Position numbers and translations under genes: made by a program | Shown here: positions 50,508-59,518 of the stretch, piece by piece | How positions within the stretch are numbered: position 1 is the stretch's first letter | How the letters are laid out: every line of letters starts with the position of its first letter | Assembly: GCA_963695975.1 (NCBI GenBank) | Contig: CAVOIB010000005.1 | Coordinates: 50,725-114,724 of the forward strand | Direction: 5' to 3' | Source of the DNA: JBBQVZ01 sp963695975 | Lineage (GTDB): Bacteria > Actinomycetota > UBA4738 > HRBIN12 | Length of the DNA: 64,000 nucleotides | The notes under the pieces: model-generated | The model's input: only the letters and a program-made list of their open reading frames with translations | Told to the model about the DNA's origin: nothing | The model's database searches: none

Positions 50508-51869
50508 ATGCGACGACCGGAGACGCGATTCGCCAAGAGCGGCGACGCGCACATCGCCTATCAAGTAGTCGGGACCGGTCCGCGCGATCTCGTGTACGTG
50601 CCCGGCTGGGTCTCCAACGTAGAGCTGAACTGGGAAGAACCGGCCTATTCGCGGTTCCTGACGCGGCTGGCATCCTTCGCGCGTCTGATCCTCTTCGACA
50701 AGCGAGGCACCGGCCTTTCGGATCGGGTTCCCGACCAGGAGCAGCCCACCCTCGAACAGCGCATGGACGATGTTCGGGCGGTCTTGGACGCGGTCGGCTC
50801 GGAGCGGGCGGCACTCTTCGGTGTCTCGGAGGGCGGCTCGATGTGCGCGCTCTTCTCGGCCACCTACCCCGAGCGCACGGCAGCACTGTTCATGTACGGC
50901 AGCTACGCGCGCCGACAAAGAGCATCCGACTATCCGTGGGGTCAGTCCGACGAGGACTTGGCGGCCTCGCTCCGGGAGATCGAGCAGGGCTGGGGTGGTC
51001 CGGTGGGTCGCGCGATCCGCGCTCCGAGCGCTGCCCACGACGAGCGATTCATGCAGTTCTGGGCTTCCTATCTGGTGCAGAGCGCGAGTCCGCAGGCCGC
51101 CCTCACGCTGGCCCGCATGAACGCCGAGATCGACGTCCGACCGATCCTGTCGGCGATCCGAGTCCCCACCCTGATCCTGCACCGCGAGGGAGATCGGATC
51201 GTGCGCACGGAGGAGGCTCGTTATCTCGCGGAGCAGATACCGGCGGCGAAGCTCGTGCTCCTTGCTGGCGACGACCACCTGCCGTGGGTGGGAGACCAGG
51301 ACGCCGTCCTCGACGAGATCGAGGAATGCCTGACGGGCATCCGTCGAGGCCCCGAACTGGATCGGGTTCTCGCGACGGTCCTGTTCACCGACATCGTCGA
51401 CTCGACTAAGAAGGCTGCCGAGCTCGGGGACGCGCGATGGAAGGGCTTGCTGCGCGCTCACGATGAGCGAGCGCGAACTGAGCTCTCGCGGTTCCGCGGG
51501 GTCGAGGTGAAGACCACCGGTGACGGGTTCCTGGCGACCTTCGACGGGCCGGCTCGAGCGGTTGGCTGCGCGCACGCGATCGCCACATCGGTGCGGACGC
51601 TGGGGATCGAGATCCGAGCGGGCTGTCACACCGGCGAGGTCGAGCTGCTCGACGGCGATCTCGGCGGGATCGCGGTGCATATCGGCGCTCGCGTCGCGTC
51701 GCTGGCTGGCGCCGGAGAGGTGCTCGTCTCGAGCACGGTGAAGGATCTCGTCGTGGGATCACGACTCACGTTCGAGGACCGCGGTCTGCACCGATTGAAG
51801 GGCGTTCCCGATCAATGGCACCTCTACGCGGTGACGTGGAGCGGCGAAGCGGCGAGCGGGGCGCCGTAG
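50508..51869 (+). CDS. Alpha/beta hydrolase fused to a class III nucleotide cyclase domain
   Basis: A 453-residue two-domain protein. Residues about 10-270: alpha/beta hydrolase with oxyanion region VYVPGWVSNVELNWEEPAYS, nucleophile elbow GVSEGGSM and a late His in DDHLPWVGD. Residues about 285-450: class III adenylate/guanylate cyclase with the metal Asp in VLFTDIVDSTKKAAELGD and VKTTGDGFLATFDGP. No signal or membrane segment. This fusion is known in actinobacteria: the hydrolase may sense a small ester or lactone and set cyclase activity. The GMC oxidoreductase follows 6 bases downstream. Confidence 0.92.
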   Translation: MRRPETRFAKSGDAHIAYQVVGTGPRDLVYVPGWVSNVELNWEEPAYSRFLTRLASFARLILFDKRGTGLSDRVPDQEQPTLEQRMDDVRAVLDAVGSERAALFGVSEGGSMCALFSATYPERTAALFMYGSYARRQRASDYPWGQSDEDLAASLREIEQGWGGPVGRAIRAPSAAHDERFMQFWASYLVQSASPQAALTLARMNAEIDVRPILSAIRVPTLILHREGDRIVRTEEARYLAEQIPAAKLVLLAGDDHLPWVGDQDAVLDEIEECLTGIRRGPELDRVLATVLFTDIVDSTKKAAELGDARWKGLLRAHDERARTELSRFRGVEVKTTGDGFLATFDGPARAVGCAHAIATSVRTLGIEIRAGCHTGEVELLDGDLGGIAVHIGARVASLAGAGEVLVSSTVKDLVVGSRLTFEDRGLHRLKGVPDQWHLYAVTWSGEAASGAP

Positions 51870-51875
51870 AAGCCG

Positions 51876-53393
51876 GTGGCGTACGACGTAGCCGTCCTGG
51901 GAGGAGGACCGGCGGGTTGCGTCCTGGCTTCGCGACTGAGCGAAGACCCGGAGCGATCCGTCTGCCTCATCGAAGCCGGGCCGGACTACGGCCCCTACGC
52001 GGCCGGCCGCTGGCCGCAGGACCTAACGTACGCCAACGAGCTCGCCACTTCCCACGATTGGGGCATCGCGGGTGGGTCGCCCTCCTGGCGCGCCAAGGTC
52101 GTCGGCGGGTGCTCTGCGCACAACGGCTGTTTCATCACGTGGGGATCGCCAGCGGACATCGACGAGTGGTCCGAGGCGGGGAACCCGAAGTGGTCCTCTG
52201 ACGTCCTCGAGCCCTACCGCCGTCGCGGCCTGGAGATGCTCCGTGTCCGTCCCTCGCGGGTAGACGACCTCGAGCCGTTCATGCGCGCCGGCCTCGACGC
52301 CGCAGTTGAGATCGGCCTCCCGTTGCTCGAGGATTTCGATGATCCGCGGGCCACCGAGGGCGCTGCGCCGATCCTGGTCAATGCGATCGGCGACGTCCGC
52401 TGGAACGCGGCGTTCGCCTATCTGGACCCGGCGCGCGAGAGGCCGAACCTCACGATCGTCCCTGACGCGATCGTCGATCGGCTGCGCTTCGACGGCGACC
52501 GGGCTACCGGTGCGGTGGTCCGTGTCGACGGCGACGAGCGGGAGATCGCTGCCGACCTCGTCGTCCTAACCGCGGGCGCCTACGGCTCCCCCGCGATCCT
52601 GCTTCGAAGCGGCGTCGGTCCCGCCGAGGATCTAGCCGGCCTCTCGATCGACGTCCGGGCTGACGTCCGAGGCGTAGGCCGAAACCTCGTCGACCACCCG
52701 AGGCTCGAGGTCGTGTACCGGCCCACCACGGAGCTCCTGGCCCGAACGCACGATCACCTCGCCGCTCGGCCGCGCCGTGCCCAGACTCTGATCAAGGCCC
52801 GAAGCGGCGCCTGCCCTCCCGACACCTGGGATCTGCACGTGATGATGCGCGTGCGCCCGTCGATCTCCAACGATCCGAGTCGTCCCCCCGGCGACTGGCT
52901 GGCCCATCTCTACGTTCACGTGATGAAGCCGCGGTCCCGGGGCAGCGTACGGATCGACTCGTCGGATCCCGCCGTCCTCCCGATCGTGGATCACGGCTTC
53001 CTGTCCGATGGAGCCGGACACGATGCGGCGGCCCTCGTCGACGGGATCCGCCTCGCCCGCGGACTGGCGACGGCGCGGGCCATGGAAGGACTCCTCCAGG
53101 ACGAGCTGCTTCCGGGCCCGCTCGATGACGGAGGGTTGACGGCGTACGTGCAGGGGTCGGTCGTTGGGTATTGGCACCCGGTCGGCACATGCAAGATGGG
53201 CCCAGCAAGCGACCCCGGATCGGTCGTCGACGCGAGCGGGCGCCTGCACGCGTTCACGAACGTCTATGTCGCAGACGCCTCGATCATGCCGACCATCCCT
53301 CGAGCGAACACCCATCTTCCCGTGATCGCCGTCGCCGAGCGGATCGCCGACCTTCTCCGTCGGCGGATGGACGAACCCGAGTTGCGCGCATGA
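51876..53393 (+). CDS. GMC-family FAD-dependent oxidoreductase
   Basis: A 505-residue flavoprotein. It has the FAD dinucleotide site VAVLGGGPAGCVLASRLSED, GMC signature 1 region KVVGGCSAHNGCFITWGSPA, LTAGAYGSPAILLRSGVGPA (signature 2), and VGYWHPVGTCKMGP with the catalytic His. Members oxidise choline, glucose, long-chain alcohols or thiazolyl compounds; no specific signature here. GTG start. Its TGA overlaps the ATG of a broken alcohol dehydrogenase gene, so an operon of oxidoreductases was once present. Confidence 0.92.
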   Translation: MAYDVAVLGGGPAGCVLASRLSEDPERSVCLIEAGPDYGPYAAGRWPQDLTYANELATSHDWGIAGGSPSWRAKVVGGCSAHNGCFITWGSPADIDEWSEAGNPKWSSDVLEPYRRRGLEMLRVRPSRVDDLEPFMRAGLDAAVEIGLPLLEDFDDPRATEGAAPILVNAIGDVRWNAAFAYLDPARERPNLTIVPDAIVDRLRFDGDRATGAVVRVDGDEREIAADLVVLTAGAYGSPAILLRSGVGPAEDLAGLSIDVRADVRGVGRNLVDHPRLEVVYRPTTELLARTHDHLAARPRRAQTLIKARSGACPPDTWDLHVMMRVRPSISNDPSRPPGDWLAHLYVHVMKPRSRGSVRIDSSDPAVLPIVDHGFLSDGAGHDAAALVDGIRLARGLATARAMEGLLQDELLPGPLDDGGLTAYVQGSVVGYWHPVGTCKMGPASDPGSVVDASGRLHAFTNVYVADASIMPTIPRANTHLPVIAVAERIADLLRRRMDEPELRA

Positions 53394-53461
53394 AGGCCGC
53401 GATAGCCACTCGATACGGCCCGCCCGAGGTCGTTCGGATCGTCGACGCGCCGGGCCGCCCG
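53390..53461 (+). pseudogene. N-terminal stump of a zinc-type alcohol dehydrogenase/quinone oxidoreductase
   Basis: ATG 53390 overlaps the GMC stop by 4 bases and begins MKAAIATRYGPPEVVRIVDA, the classical N-terminus of the MDR superfamily. After about residue 24 (APGRP) similarity ends, and the open frame runs to 53770 through unrelated sequence and the palindromic repeat. More than 290 residues are missing. The break lies about 150 bases before repeat copy C. Confidence 0.7.
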
Positions 53462-53612
53462 TCTTGGATCATCTCCCCGAAGAACGCCGACCACCACATC
53501 CAGTGCGTCTACTCGAAGATCAGGGCTCACCCCGGGCCACTGCAGCGCTGGACGATGCAGAACGACCTCATCCGTTTCGGGAGCCGGTTGGGCGGTTCAC
53601 CTGTCAGCGCAG

Positions 53613-53788
53613 CTCTGAGATGTCAGGGGCCCTCAGTTCTGAGAACACCCCGTGGTTGGTCGGTCGAACGGACGGTTGGTTGGTTGGTTGGTTGGTTGGT
53701 TGGGGTGGGGTGTTCTCAACTCGCTGACCGGGAGGACGAGGCCTACTCTTCTGGAGTGCCCACAGCTTAAGAGGGTGACTACCCACAG
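53613..53788 (+). repeat. Palindromic repeat, copy C (full, with TTGG tract)
   Basis: Order: CTCTGAGATGTCAGGGGC (53613-53630), TGAGAACACCCC arm (53640-53651), a TTGG-rich loop with (GGTT)7 at 53674-53701, the complementary arm GGGGTGTTCTCA (53707-53718), GCTGACC (53723-53729), and CCCACAG boxes at 53759-53765 and 53782-53788. The arms are perfect 12-base inverted repeats separated by 55 bases. This is the most complete copy. Copy D shares the left flank, arms and boxes with different intervening bases. Confidence 0.65.
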
Positions 53789-53934
53789 CCGGTCAGAGCG
53801 TGGTTGCCCTCCATGCGAAAGGTGGTGCAGCGAAAGTTGACGAGGATGAAGAGAGTCGCTCGTCGGACGCGTCGGTTGGCTTGGCCGTTTTCGAGCTGTC
53901 TCAAGCGTCCCAGCAGCATCTCCGATGGGTAACC

Positions 53935-55095
53935 ATGGCTTCAGCCGCTTCTCCAAAAGGGGAGGGTGGTCGCGTCGAGCGATGGATCGACGCGGTACTC
54001 CTGTTGAGCGATCGCGTTCCCTCATACCTCGCGGTGATTTTGATCGTGCTAGGTCTCTTGTTCTGTTACACGATCACGTATCGACTCGGCGGGGCGGGGT
54101 CGGTGGCTCCAGGGTGGTTCTCGCTCGTCATCCTGACCGCCGCGGCACGATTCAGGTACCGAGGCGCTCTCATCGTGTCGGCGGCCGCAACCTTCCTGGC
54201 GGGTCCACTTATGCCTCTCGACGTGGACAAAGGCATTCCACAGCGCTTGGGTGTCTGGGTCGGTCGCGGTCTCACGTTCTTCGTGATCGGGATCGTTACC
54301 GCAGCATTGGTAGACCGAATCCAAGCTACCCGCCAACGCGAGCTTGACCTTGCTCGCGAAGAGCGGGATCTGGCGGTTAAGAAGGCGGCGGTTGTCGCCA
54401 CCGTTTCGCATGAGTTCCGCACTCCTCTCACAACCATCGTTGGGGTCGCTCGAACCCTCGAGGGACACGGGATGGTTGTGAATGACGGCCTGCCGCTTCT
54501 GGATGGACTGCTGCATGCAACACGGCGGCTTGTGGACCTAGTCAAGACCGTGAGCGGTCTCATGGAGCACGACGAGAGCTTCGTTCGACCAGAACCGCTC
54601 GTTGTGCGGGACCTGCTGGATGAGGTTATCGAGCACATCGGCGTGCGGAACCCGCATGGGAGGGTCGCCGTCTCCATAGATCCCCGGGCGGAACTGGCCT
54701 TGTGCGATAAGGAGATCCTCGGGCAGCTGTTGCGACACATCGTCGAGAACGCTGTGAAGTTCTCTCCGCAATCGGCCGAGGTTCAGGTGCGCGCGCGACG
54801 TGTAGGTTCGCGCCTGCTAGTGAGCGTGAGCGATCGCGGTCCTGGGATCGATCAGCACTTCCTTAAGGCCTGGGATCCGTTCTCCCAGGGCGATGGATCG
54901 ATGACCCGCGAGAAACAGGGGCTGGGACTTGGACTCTTCGCCGCGAGTCGACTTGCAGAGATCCTCGGCGGGTCCATCAACCTCCAACCGAGAGCCCAGG
55001 GAGGAACTGTCGCGGTGATCGAGGTGGAAGCTCCCGACCCTAGCGAGAGCGGCGCGGCATCCGTTCGCCCAACCCTTCGTCCCGTAGCGAGCTGA
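53935..55095 (+). CDS. Membrane sensor histidine kinase
   Basis: A 386-residue kinase. It has three to four membrane segments in the first 130 residues, a short coiled linker, then the DHp domain with His159 in ATVSHEFRTPLTTIVG and an ATPase domain with N-box HIVENAVKFSPQ, G1 SDRGPGID, and G2 KQGLGLGLFAASRLAE. ATG 53935 places the start next to the first helix; ATG 53800 adds an unconserved leader that runs out of the repeat. No response regulator gene is adjacent; one lies at 2.0 kb, but a link is speculative. Confidence 0.9.
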   Translation: MASAASPKGEGGRVERWIDAVLLLSDRVPSYLAVILIVLGLLFCYTITYRLGGAGSVAPGWFSLVILTAAARFRYRGALIVSAAATFLAGPLMPLDVDKGIPQRLGVWVGRGLTFFVIGIVTAALVDRIQATRQRELDLAREERDLAVKKAAVVATVSHEFRTPLTTIVGVARTLEGHGMVVNDGLPLLDGLLHATRRLVDLVKTVSGLMEHDESFVRPEPLVVRDLLDEVIEHIGVRNPHGRVAVSIDPRAELALCDKEILGQLLRHIVENAVKFSPQSAEVQVRARRVGSRLLVSVSDRGPGIDQHFLKAWDPFSQGDGSMTREKQGLGLGLFAASRLAEILGGSINLQPRAQGGTVAVIEVEAPDPSESGAASVRPTLRPVAS

Positions 55096-55120
55096 CGAGG
55101 CTCACACCCTGAACGGCCAC

Positions 55121-55153
55121 CTGACTCCCCGTCGCCGACGCGAAGGGAGTCAG
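55121..55153 (+). terminator. Hairpin after the histidine kinase gene
   Basis: CTGACTCCC (55121-55129) pairs with GGGAGTCAG (55145-55153), a 9-base stem and 15-base loop, 26 bases after the kinase stop. No T-tract. The rest of the 274-base gap before the TauE gene shows no gene. Confidence 0.5.
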
Positions 55154-55369
55154 GGTCGACACCGTTTGATAACGAAGAGCCTGCGGGGTGCCCGCATCCA
55201 TCAACGAACACCCTCGGCACGCACATGCAGGAACGGGAGGGTACGACAGTTGTGTGGCGCCCCGCGAACACGCTTCGAACACGAGTCCGAGATGGGGTTT
55301 CGGGAGACGGGTTGCGGAGCCCCTTCCATCAACGCCTGAGCCATCTGCTGCGGCGTTGCGGCCGCTGCT

Positions 55370-56137
55370 ATGTTCCGATCCATGGCGCCGTGGCCGGTGT
55401 TCGTCGTGGCCGGAGCCGCCATCGGAGCGCTGACGGGACTGTTCGGCGTCGGCGGGTCTTCGATTGCTACGCCGATCCTGGCGGTTCTGGGCGTCCCTGG
55501 GCTCCTGGCCGTCGCCTCTCCGCTGCCCGCGACCATCCCGGCGGCCCTAGGGGCGGCGGAACCCTACATCCGAGCCGCTGAAGCGAGACCCCGGGCCGCG
55601 GCATGGACACTCGTGGGCGCTTTGCCGGCCGCGGTGCTTGGCGCCTTGTTCTCCGACATGGTCGGCGGTCCGACGCTACTGATCGCTTCGGGCGTCGTCC
55701 TCGTGATCGTGGGACAACGGGTCCTCCGACCGCTTGAGGCGACGGCACGCCGACAGGGGACCCTTCGACGCAAGAACCGTCTCACGCTCGTCGCGGCATC
55801 GGCTGGTGTTGGGCTGTTCACCGGCCTACTCGCTAACGGCGGAGGGTTCTTGCTCGTTCCCATGTACCTGCTGGTTTTCGGACTGACCATGCGCGAGGCG
55901 GCCGGGACGAGCCTCCTCGTCATCGTCGCCCTCGCCATCCCGACCCTGGCCACGCACTGGGCACTTGGACACATCGACTGGACAGTGGCGGCGGCGTTCG
56001 CACTCGGTGCGATCCCAACGAGCTTCGCGAGCGGTCGGTTGGCTCATCGGATCGAAGGGACTCGTTTGCGCCGCGGGTTCGGGTGGTTCTTGATCGGATC
56101 CGGGATCACCTTCGTCATCTACCGGCTCGCGGCCTGA
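55370..56137 (+). CDS. TauE/SafE-family sulfite/sulfur-compound exporter, copy 1
   Basis: A 255-residue membrane protein with seven to eight helices in two repeats: AGAAIGALTGLFGVGGSSIA (the first TauE signature) and ASAGVGLFTGLLANGGGFLL (the second). TauE/SafE proteins export sulfite, sulfoacetate or related sulfur anions. It is closely similar over its whole length to copy 2 at 62.6-63.4 kb. ATG 55370 or ATG 55382 (MAPWPVFVVAG, the start of copy 2) may be used; copy 2 favours 55382. It precedes the isoprenylcysteine-type methyltransferase gene by 30 bases. Confidence 0.92.
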   Translation: MFRSMAPWPVFVVAGAAIGALTGLFGVGGSSIATPILAVLGVPGLLAVASPLPATIPAALGAAEPYIRAAEARPRAAAWTLVGALPAAVLGALFSDMVGGPTLLIASGVVLVIVGQRVLRPLEATARRQGTLRRKNRLTLVAASAGVGLFTGLLANGGGFLLVPMYLLVFGLTMREAAGTSLLVIVALAIPTLATHWALGHIDWTVAAAFALGAIPTSFASGRLAHRIEGTRLRRGFGWFLIGSGITFVIYRLAA

Positions 56138-56167
56138 AGACGGCACTGGCGCGTAGGCTCGTCGATC

Positions 56168-56662
56168 ATGCAGCGCTCGGAGGATCCTCTTGACAATCAC
56201 GATCGCGTGGTCGGGTGGGTGCTCCTGCTCGTTCAGCTCGGGCTGCTCGCCGCGATCTTCGTGCTGCCGACAGGTCATGCGTGGGCGACGCCCAGATGGC
56301 TCAGGATAGGCACGCGCGTCCTTCAGATCGCAGGCCTCGTCGTGCTCGGCATCGGTCTGATGAACCTCGGACGTTCCGCGACGCCGCTCCCGACCCCGGT
56401 GAAGGGCGGAGAGCTCCGTTCCTCCGGGCTGTACCGGTACGTCCGCCACCCGATCTACACCGGCGTGATGGCGCTCGCGGTCGGAGCGGCGATCCTCTCG
56501 CGAAGCGTGGCGGTCGCCATCGCCACTCTTGCCCTGGTGGCATGGCTCGCGGTCAAGGCTCGGTGGGAAGAGCGTCGCCTCGAAGTTCGGTATCCGGGGT
56601 ATGCGGTCTACGCGGCCCGGACCCCTCGGTTCATCCCATCACCGAAACGGCGCATGGGCTAG
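56168..56662 (+). CDS. Isoprenylcysteine carboxyl methyltransferase-like membrane protein, copy 1
   Basis: A 164-residue ICMT/phospholipid-methyltransferase-like protein with about four helices. The SAM-binding signature is GLYRYVRHPIYTGVMALAVG, followed by RWEERRLEVRYPGYAVYAAR. Such proteins methylate lipids or prenyl thiols; bacterial substrates are mostly unknown. It is a near copy of the gene at 63.5 kb, including shared NLGRSATPLPTPV and PRFIPSPKRR. Confidence 0.88.
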   Translation: MQRSEDPLDNHDRVVGWVLLLVQLGLLAAIFVLPTGHAWATPRWLRIGTRVLQIAGLVVLGIGLMNLGRSATPLPTPVKGGELRSSGLYRYVRHPIYTGVMALAVGAAILSRSVAVAIATLALVAWLAVKARWEERRLEVRYPGYAVYAARTPRFIPSPKRRMG

Positions 56663-56724
56663 GGGCATCCGACCCACGAGATCCGCTCTTCTGAGTCAGG
56701 CCGCGGGTTTCCCCCGCCGCCGTC

Positions 56725-56889
56725 TCAGGCGAGCGACAGGAACAGCCGCCGAGTTCCCCCGGATCCACGGCTCCGGGTTCGTCGGGGGTTCGCGAGGCAG
56801 CGCCGCCGTCCGCTCGCTACGATCGCGAACCCGGCCCGGTCGAGCGCGCGCGACACGGCCGCGACCTGCATTGACCTCGCGGCACCCAT
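56725..56889 (-). pseudogene. C-terminal remnant of a CsoR/CstR-family regulator
   Basis: The minus strand reads VAAVSRALDRAGFAIVASGR and, after a diverged stretch, RRLFLSLA then stop. This matches residues about 54-97 of the intact regulator at 61.7 kb (VAAVSRALDKAGFAIIASG, ending ERLFLSLA). The N-terminal half with the first Cys is gone, and the second Cys lies in RRRCLANP. It lies directly after the first TauE/ICMT pair, so that pair also once had its regulator. Confidence 0.72.
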
Positions 56890-57074
56890 GCCTTCTTTCC
56901 GCACGACGCGGTCGGTGGGACTACGAACGAATAACCCCAGGCCAGGGCACAAGTCCTGAGTGTCGATCCGCTCGCTGAACAGCGACTCAACTCTTGAACT
57001 GGCATGGCAGCAGAAGCGTGCAGGTCCGATCTTGTCGACCAGGTGCCGGAGACTCCCGCCACGTCGTGCAGCGC

Positions 57075-57851
57075 CTATTGGGCTGCCGGAGCAGGCGCCC
57101 TGCGACGATACATCCCTACCGCGAGCGTGTAGGAGACGACCAAGAGACCCGCGGCCCATGCGAGGGCGACCCAGATGTCGGGGCCGGGGGTGCCCTCGGT
57201 CAGCAGCGAGCGCATGGTTTCGATGATCGGTGTCATCGGCTGGTGTTCGGCAAAGCCCCTCAGCCACGGCCTCATGGAGTCCGTCGGGACGAACGAGGGG
57301 CTGATGAAGATCAGGAGCAGCAAGATGTAGCTGAAGGCGCCGGCGCCTTCGGGGGTCTTCGCCAGCAGTCCGAAGAACATGGCCAGCCAGGTGGTAGCCA
57401 GGGTGAAGAGGACCAACAGGCCGCAGAACGAGAGCCACGCGGCTGTGTCCGCCGCAGGGCGGAATCCGACGAGGAACGCCACCACGAGCACCAAGAAGCA
57501 AGAGAAGAGACTGGACAGCGTCGATGACAGGGCCTGCCCACTCAGGACCGACGAAGGGGTGACCGGCATGGTCCGGAAGCGGCCGATGATGCCCTTCTGG
57601 AGGTCCGTGCTGAGACGCAGCGCGGCATAGGCGATGCCGCTGATCACCGTCATGATGATGACCCCGGGCGCGATGAAGTCGACGTACTCGATCGAGCCGG
57701 TCTGCTCCCCGAGTGCGCCACCGAACACGTAGACGAACAACAGCAACAGGGCGATCGGCGTTAAGACGACCGTGATGATCGTGTCGAGGCTGCGCGTCGT
57801 GTGACGGAGGCTTCGCTTCGTCATGGTCCAGGTGTCACCGAGAGCTCGCAT
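57075..57851 (-). CDS. ABC-2-type (DrrB-like) drug exporter permease
   Basis: A 258-residue membrane protein with six helices: IITVVLTPIALLLLFVYVFG, GVIIMTVISGIAYAALRLST, LGFRPAADTAAWLS onwards. It shows the DrrB-type N-terminus TWTMTKRSLRHTTRSLDTI and the C-terminal LFSYILLLLIFISPSFVPT. ATG 57851 overlaps the ATPase stop by 17 bases. It forms the channel of the exporter. Confidence 0.9.
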   Translation of the reverse strand: MRALGDTWTMTKRSLRHTTRSLDTIITVVLTPIALLLLFVYVFGGALGEQTGSIEYVDFIAPGVIIMTVISGIAYAALRLSTDLQKGIIGRFRTMPVTPSSVLSGQALSSTLSSLFSCFLVLVVAFLVGFRPAADTAAWLSFCGLLVLFTLATTWLAMFFGLLAKTPEGAGAFSYILLLLIFISPSFVPTDSMRPWLRGFAEHQPMTPIIETMRSLLTEGTPGPDIWVALAWAAGLLVVSYTLAVGMYRRRAPAPAAQ

Positions 57852-58797
57852 GTCGATCCTCCTCCTCTTCGAGGAACTTGAAGAACACGTCGTCCAGCGT
57901 CGGGAGCTGCCGGGAGAACCCGGTCGGCTCGATCCCACTTTCTTTGAGCCGGATGAACATGTCCGCCATCTCGGCCACCGAGCCGGTGGTGGCGACCACC
58001 AGTTTCGAGTCCACCCGGCCAACCTCGTGCTGCTCGCCGAGCGCTCTCTGCGCCGCGGACAATTGCGCTTCCTCGCCGAATTCCAGCTCGACGAGCCCGG
58101 TAGGCACCATGGCCTTCAGCTCGTCTGGTGTGCCGCTGGCTACGATCCTGCCGCCATGCAGGATGGCGATCTCGTCGGCGAGACGGTCGGCCTCCTCCAA
58201 GTACTGGGTGGTCAGGAAGACCGTGGTCCCGTTCTCGACCAGTTGCCGGATGGTCAGCCACATGTCGGTCCGGCCCTTGGGGTCGAGCCCGGTGGTCGGC
58301 TCGTCGAAGAAGATGATGGGTGAGTCGCCCACCAGGCTCATGGCGATATCGATCCGGCGCCGCATCCCGCCCGAGAAGGTCAGCAGGCGGCGGTCGGCAG
58401 CCTCGTTCAGTTCGAACTTGTCCAGCAGGTCCGCCGCGGTCTGCCCTGGATCGGCGACGTGGCGCAGCTCACCGATCAGCACCAGGTTCTCCCGGGCAGT
58501 CAGCACGTCGTCCACCGCGGCGAACTGTCCGGTCACGCTGATCTGCTCGCGGACCTTGGAGGATTGCTCCGCCACGTCGAATCCGGCGACGCTCGCCGTG
58601 CCGCCGTCGGCCTTGATCAACGTGGTCAGGACGTTGATCGTGGTCGTCTTGCCCGAGCCGTTGGCGCCGAGCAGAGCGAAGACCGTGCCCCGCCTGACGG
58701 CGAACGTGACGTCGTGGAGCACCGGTACTCCCTCGTATCCCTTCACGAGGTTCCTCACCTCGATGGTGTTGGTGGTGCTTTCGTCCATGGTTCTCAT
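57835..58797 (-). CDS. DrrA-type ABC transporter ATP-binding protein
   Basis: A 320-residue ATPase: Walker A LGANGSGKTTTIN, Q-loop SVTGQFAAVDD (the DrrA variant), signature FSGGMRRRIDIAMSL, Walker B IIFFDEPTTGLDP, switch His replaced by Gln in TTQYLEEADRLAD, as in this subfamily. The C-terminal 90 residues are the DrrA-specific domain. ATG 58797 has AAGGAGATG; the frame further upstream is unsupported. The operon order regulator-ATPase-permease suggests inducible export. Confidence 0.92.
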   Translation of the reverse strand: MRTMDESTTNTIEVRNLVKGYEGVPVLHDVTFAVRRGTVFALLGANGSGKTTTINVLTTLIKADGGTASVAGFDVAEQSSKVREQISVTGQFAAVDDVLTARENLVLIGELRHVADPGQTAADLLDKFELNEAADRRLLTFSGGMRRRIDIAMSLVGDSPIIFFDEPTTGLDPKGRTDMWLTIRQLVENGTTVFLTTQYLEEADRLADEIAILHGGRIVASGTPDELKAMVPTGLVELEFGEEAQLSAAQRALGEQHEVGRVDSKLVVATTGSVAEMADMFIRLKESGIEPTGFSRQLPTLDDVFFKFLEEEEDRHASSR

Positions 58798-58976
58798 CAG
58801 ACATCTCCTTGCCGATCCGGAACTAACGAGCGTGCGATCAGCACGTCGTCGAACTGTGTCCGTGCGCCGACCCGGGCTTATCTCTGCTGACGGTTCGGGG
58901 TCGTCGGCGGAGGTGAGGTTGTGGACCCGCCCGCATACCTCCCTGGGCACGATCCCACGCGTGCTGGTCTGGCCTG

Positions 58977-59498
58977 TCATCGTGTCTTGCCCTCTCGGTG
59001 GGAACCCGGCGCCTCGGGGAGCTGACCGGCGGCTTGCAGCGCCTCCCGCCGCTCCTTCCACTCCTGCTCCAGCACGGGAAGACGCTCCACTAGGAAATCC
59101 GCGAACGCGGCCCACTCCAACAAGATCGCTCGCCGTTCAGGCGGGGCGTCAGCTAGCAGGCGCATACCCTCTCGGGCCAGGTCGCCCTGTTCCCGGTACT
59201 CGGCGAGGTCGAACCCCGTCGCCTGGGGTGACGACATGTCGATGCGCACCCGGTCCATCCGCTCCCCTGCGGCCCGGGATCGCTGGATGAGCCGGAGATT
59301 CTCCAGGGTGTTGACCGCGCCGGCGATGGCGCTTCGGCTTGCGAGCAAGGCATCGGCCAGCTCGGTGATGCTCTGCTCCCGGGGGTCGCAGACCGCCAGG
59401 TATCCCAGTAGGCGTCCCACCATCGGGGCCATCCCGTAGCGGCGGGCGTAGAACCGGCCGGTGTGGTCGGCGAATGTGATCTCGTCGTCACTTGGCAC
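58977..59498 (-). CDS. GbsR/MarR-type winged-helix regulator
   Basis: A 173-residue regulator. The winged helix starts near residue 26 (MVGRLLGYLAVCDPREQSIT), the recognition helix includes LLASRSAIAGAVNTLENLRL, followed by a wing ERMDRVRIDM and a C-terminal dimerisation helix. GTG 59498. A 32-base palindrome lies 21 bases upstream. It precedes the DrrAB-like genes on the same strand and probably represses them and itself. Confidence 0.9.
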   Translation of the reverse strand: MPSDDEITFADHTGRFYARRYGMAPMVGRLLGYLAVCDPREQSITELADALLASRSAIAGAVNTLENLRLIQRSRAAGERMDRVRIDMSSPQATGFDLAEYREQGDLAREGMRLLADAPPERRAILLEWAAFADFLVERLPVLEQEWKERREALQAAGQLPEAPGSHREGKTR

Positions 59499-59518
59499 GC
59501 CGCTACTCTACACAACAT

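Noticed and set aside
53390..53770. A 120-codon frame through the alcohol dehydrogenase stump and repeat C
   Set aside because: After residue 24 the translation has no family resemblance and consists of repeat sequence (GWLVGWLVGVG); it is a chance extension.
50244..53788. attC-type integron cassette sites
   Set aside because: The palindromes and neighbouring unrelated genes suggest cassettes, but the RYYYAAC/GTTRRRY core sites are absent, and no integrase is present.
56890..57074. Minus-strand open stretch HLVDKIGPARFCCHAS between CsoR remnant and permease
   Set aside because: No start or family can be assigned, and the stretch is only open because of base composition.
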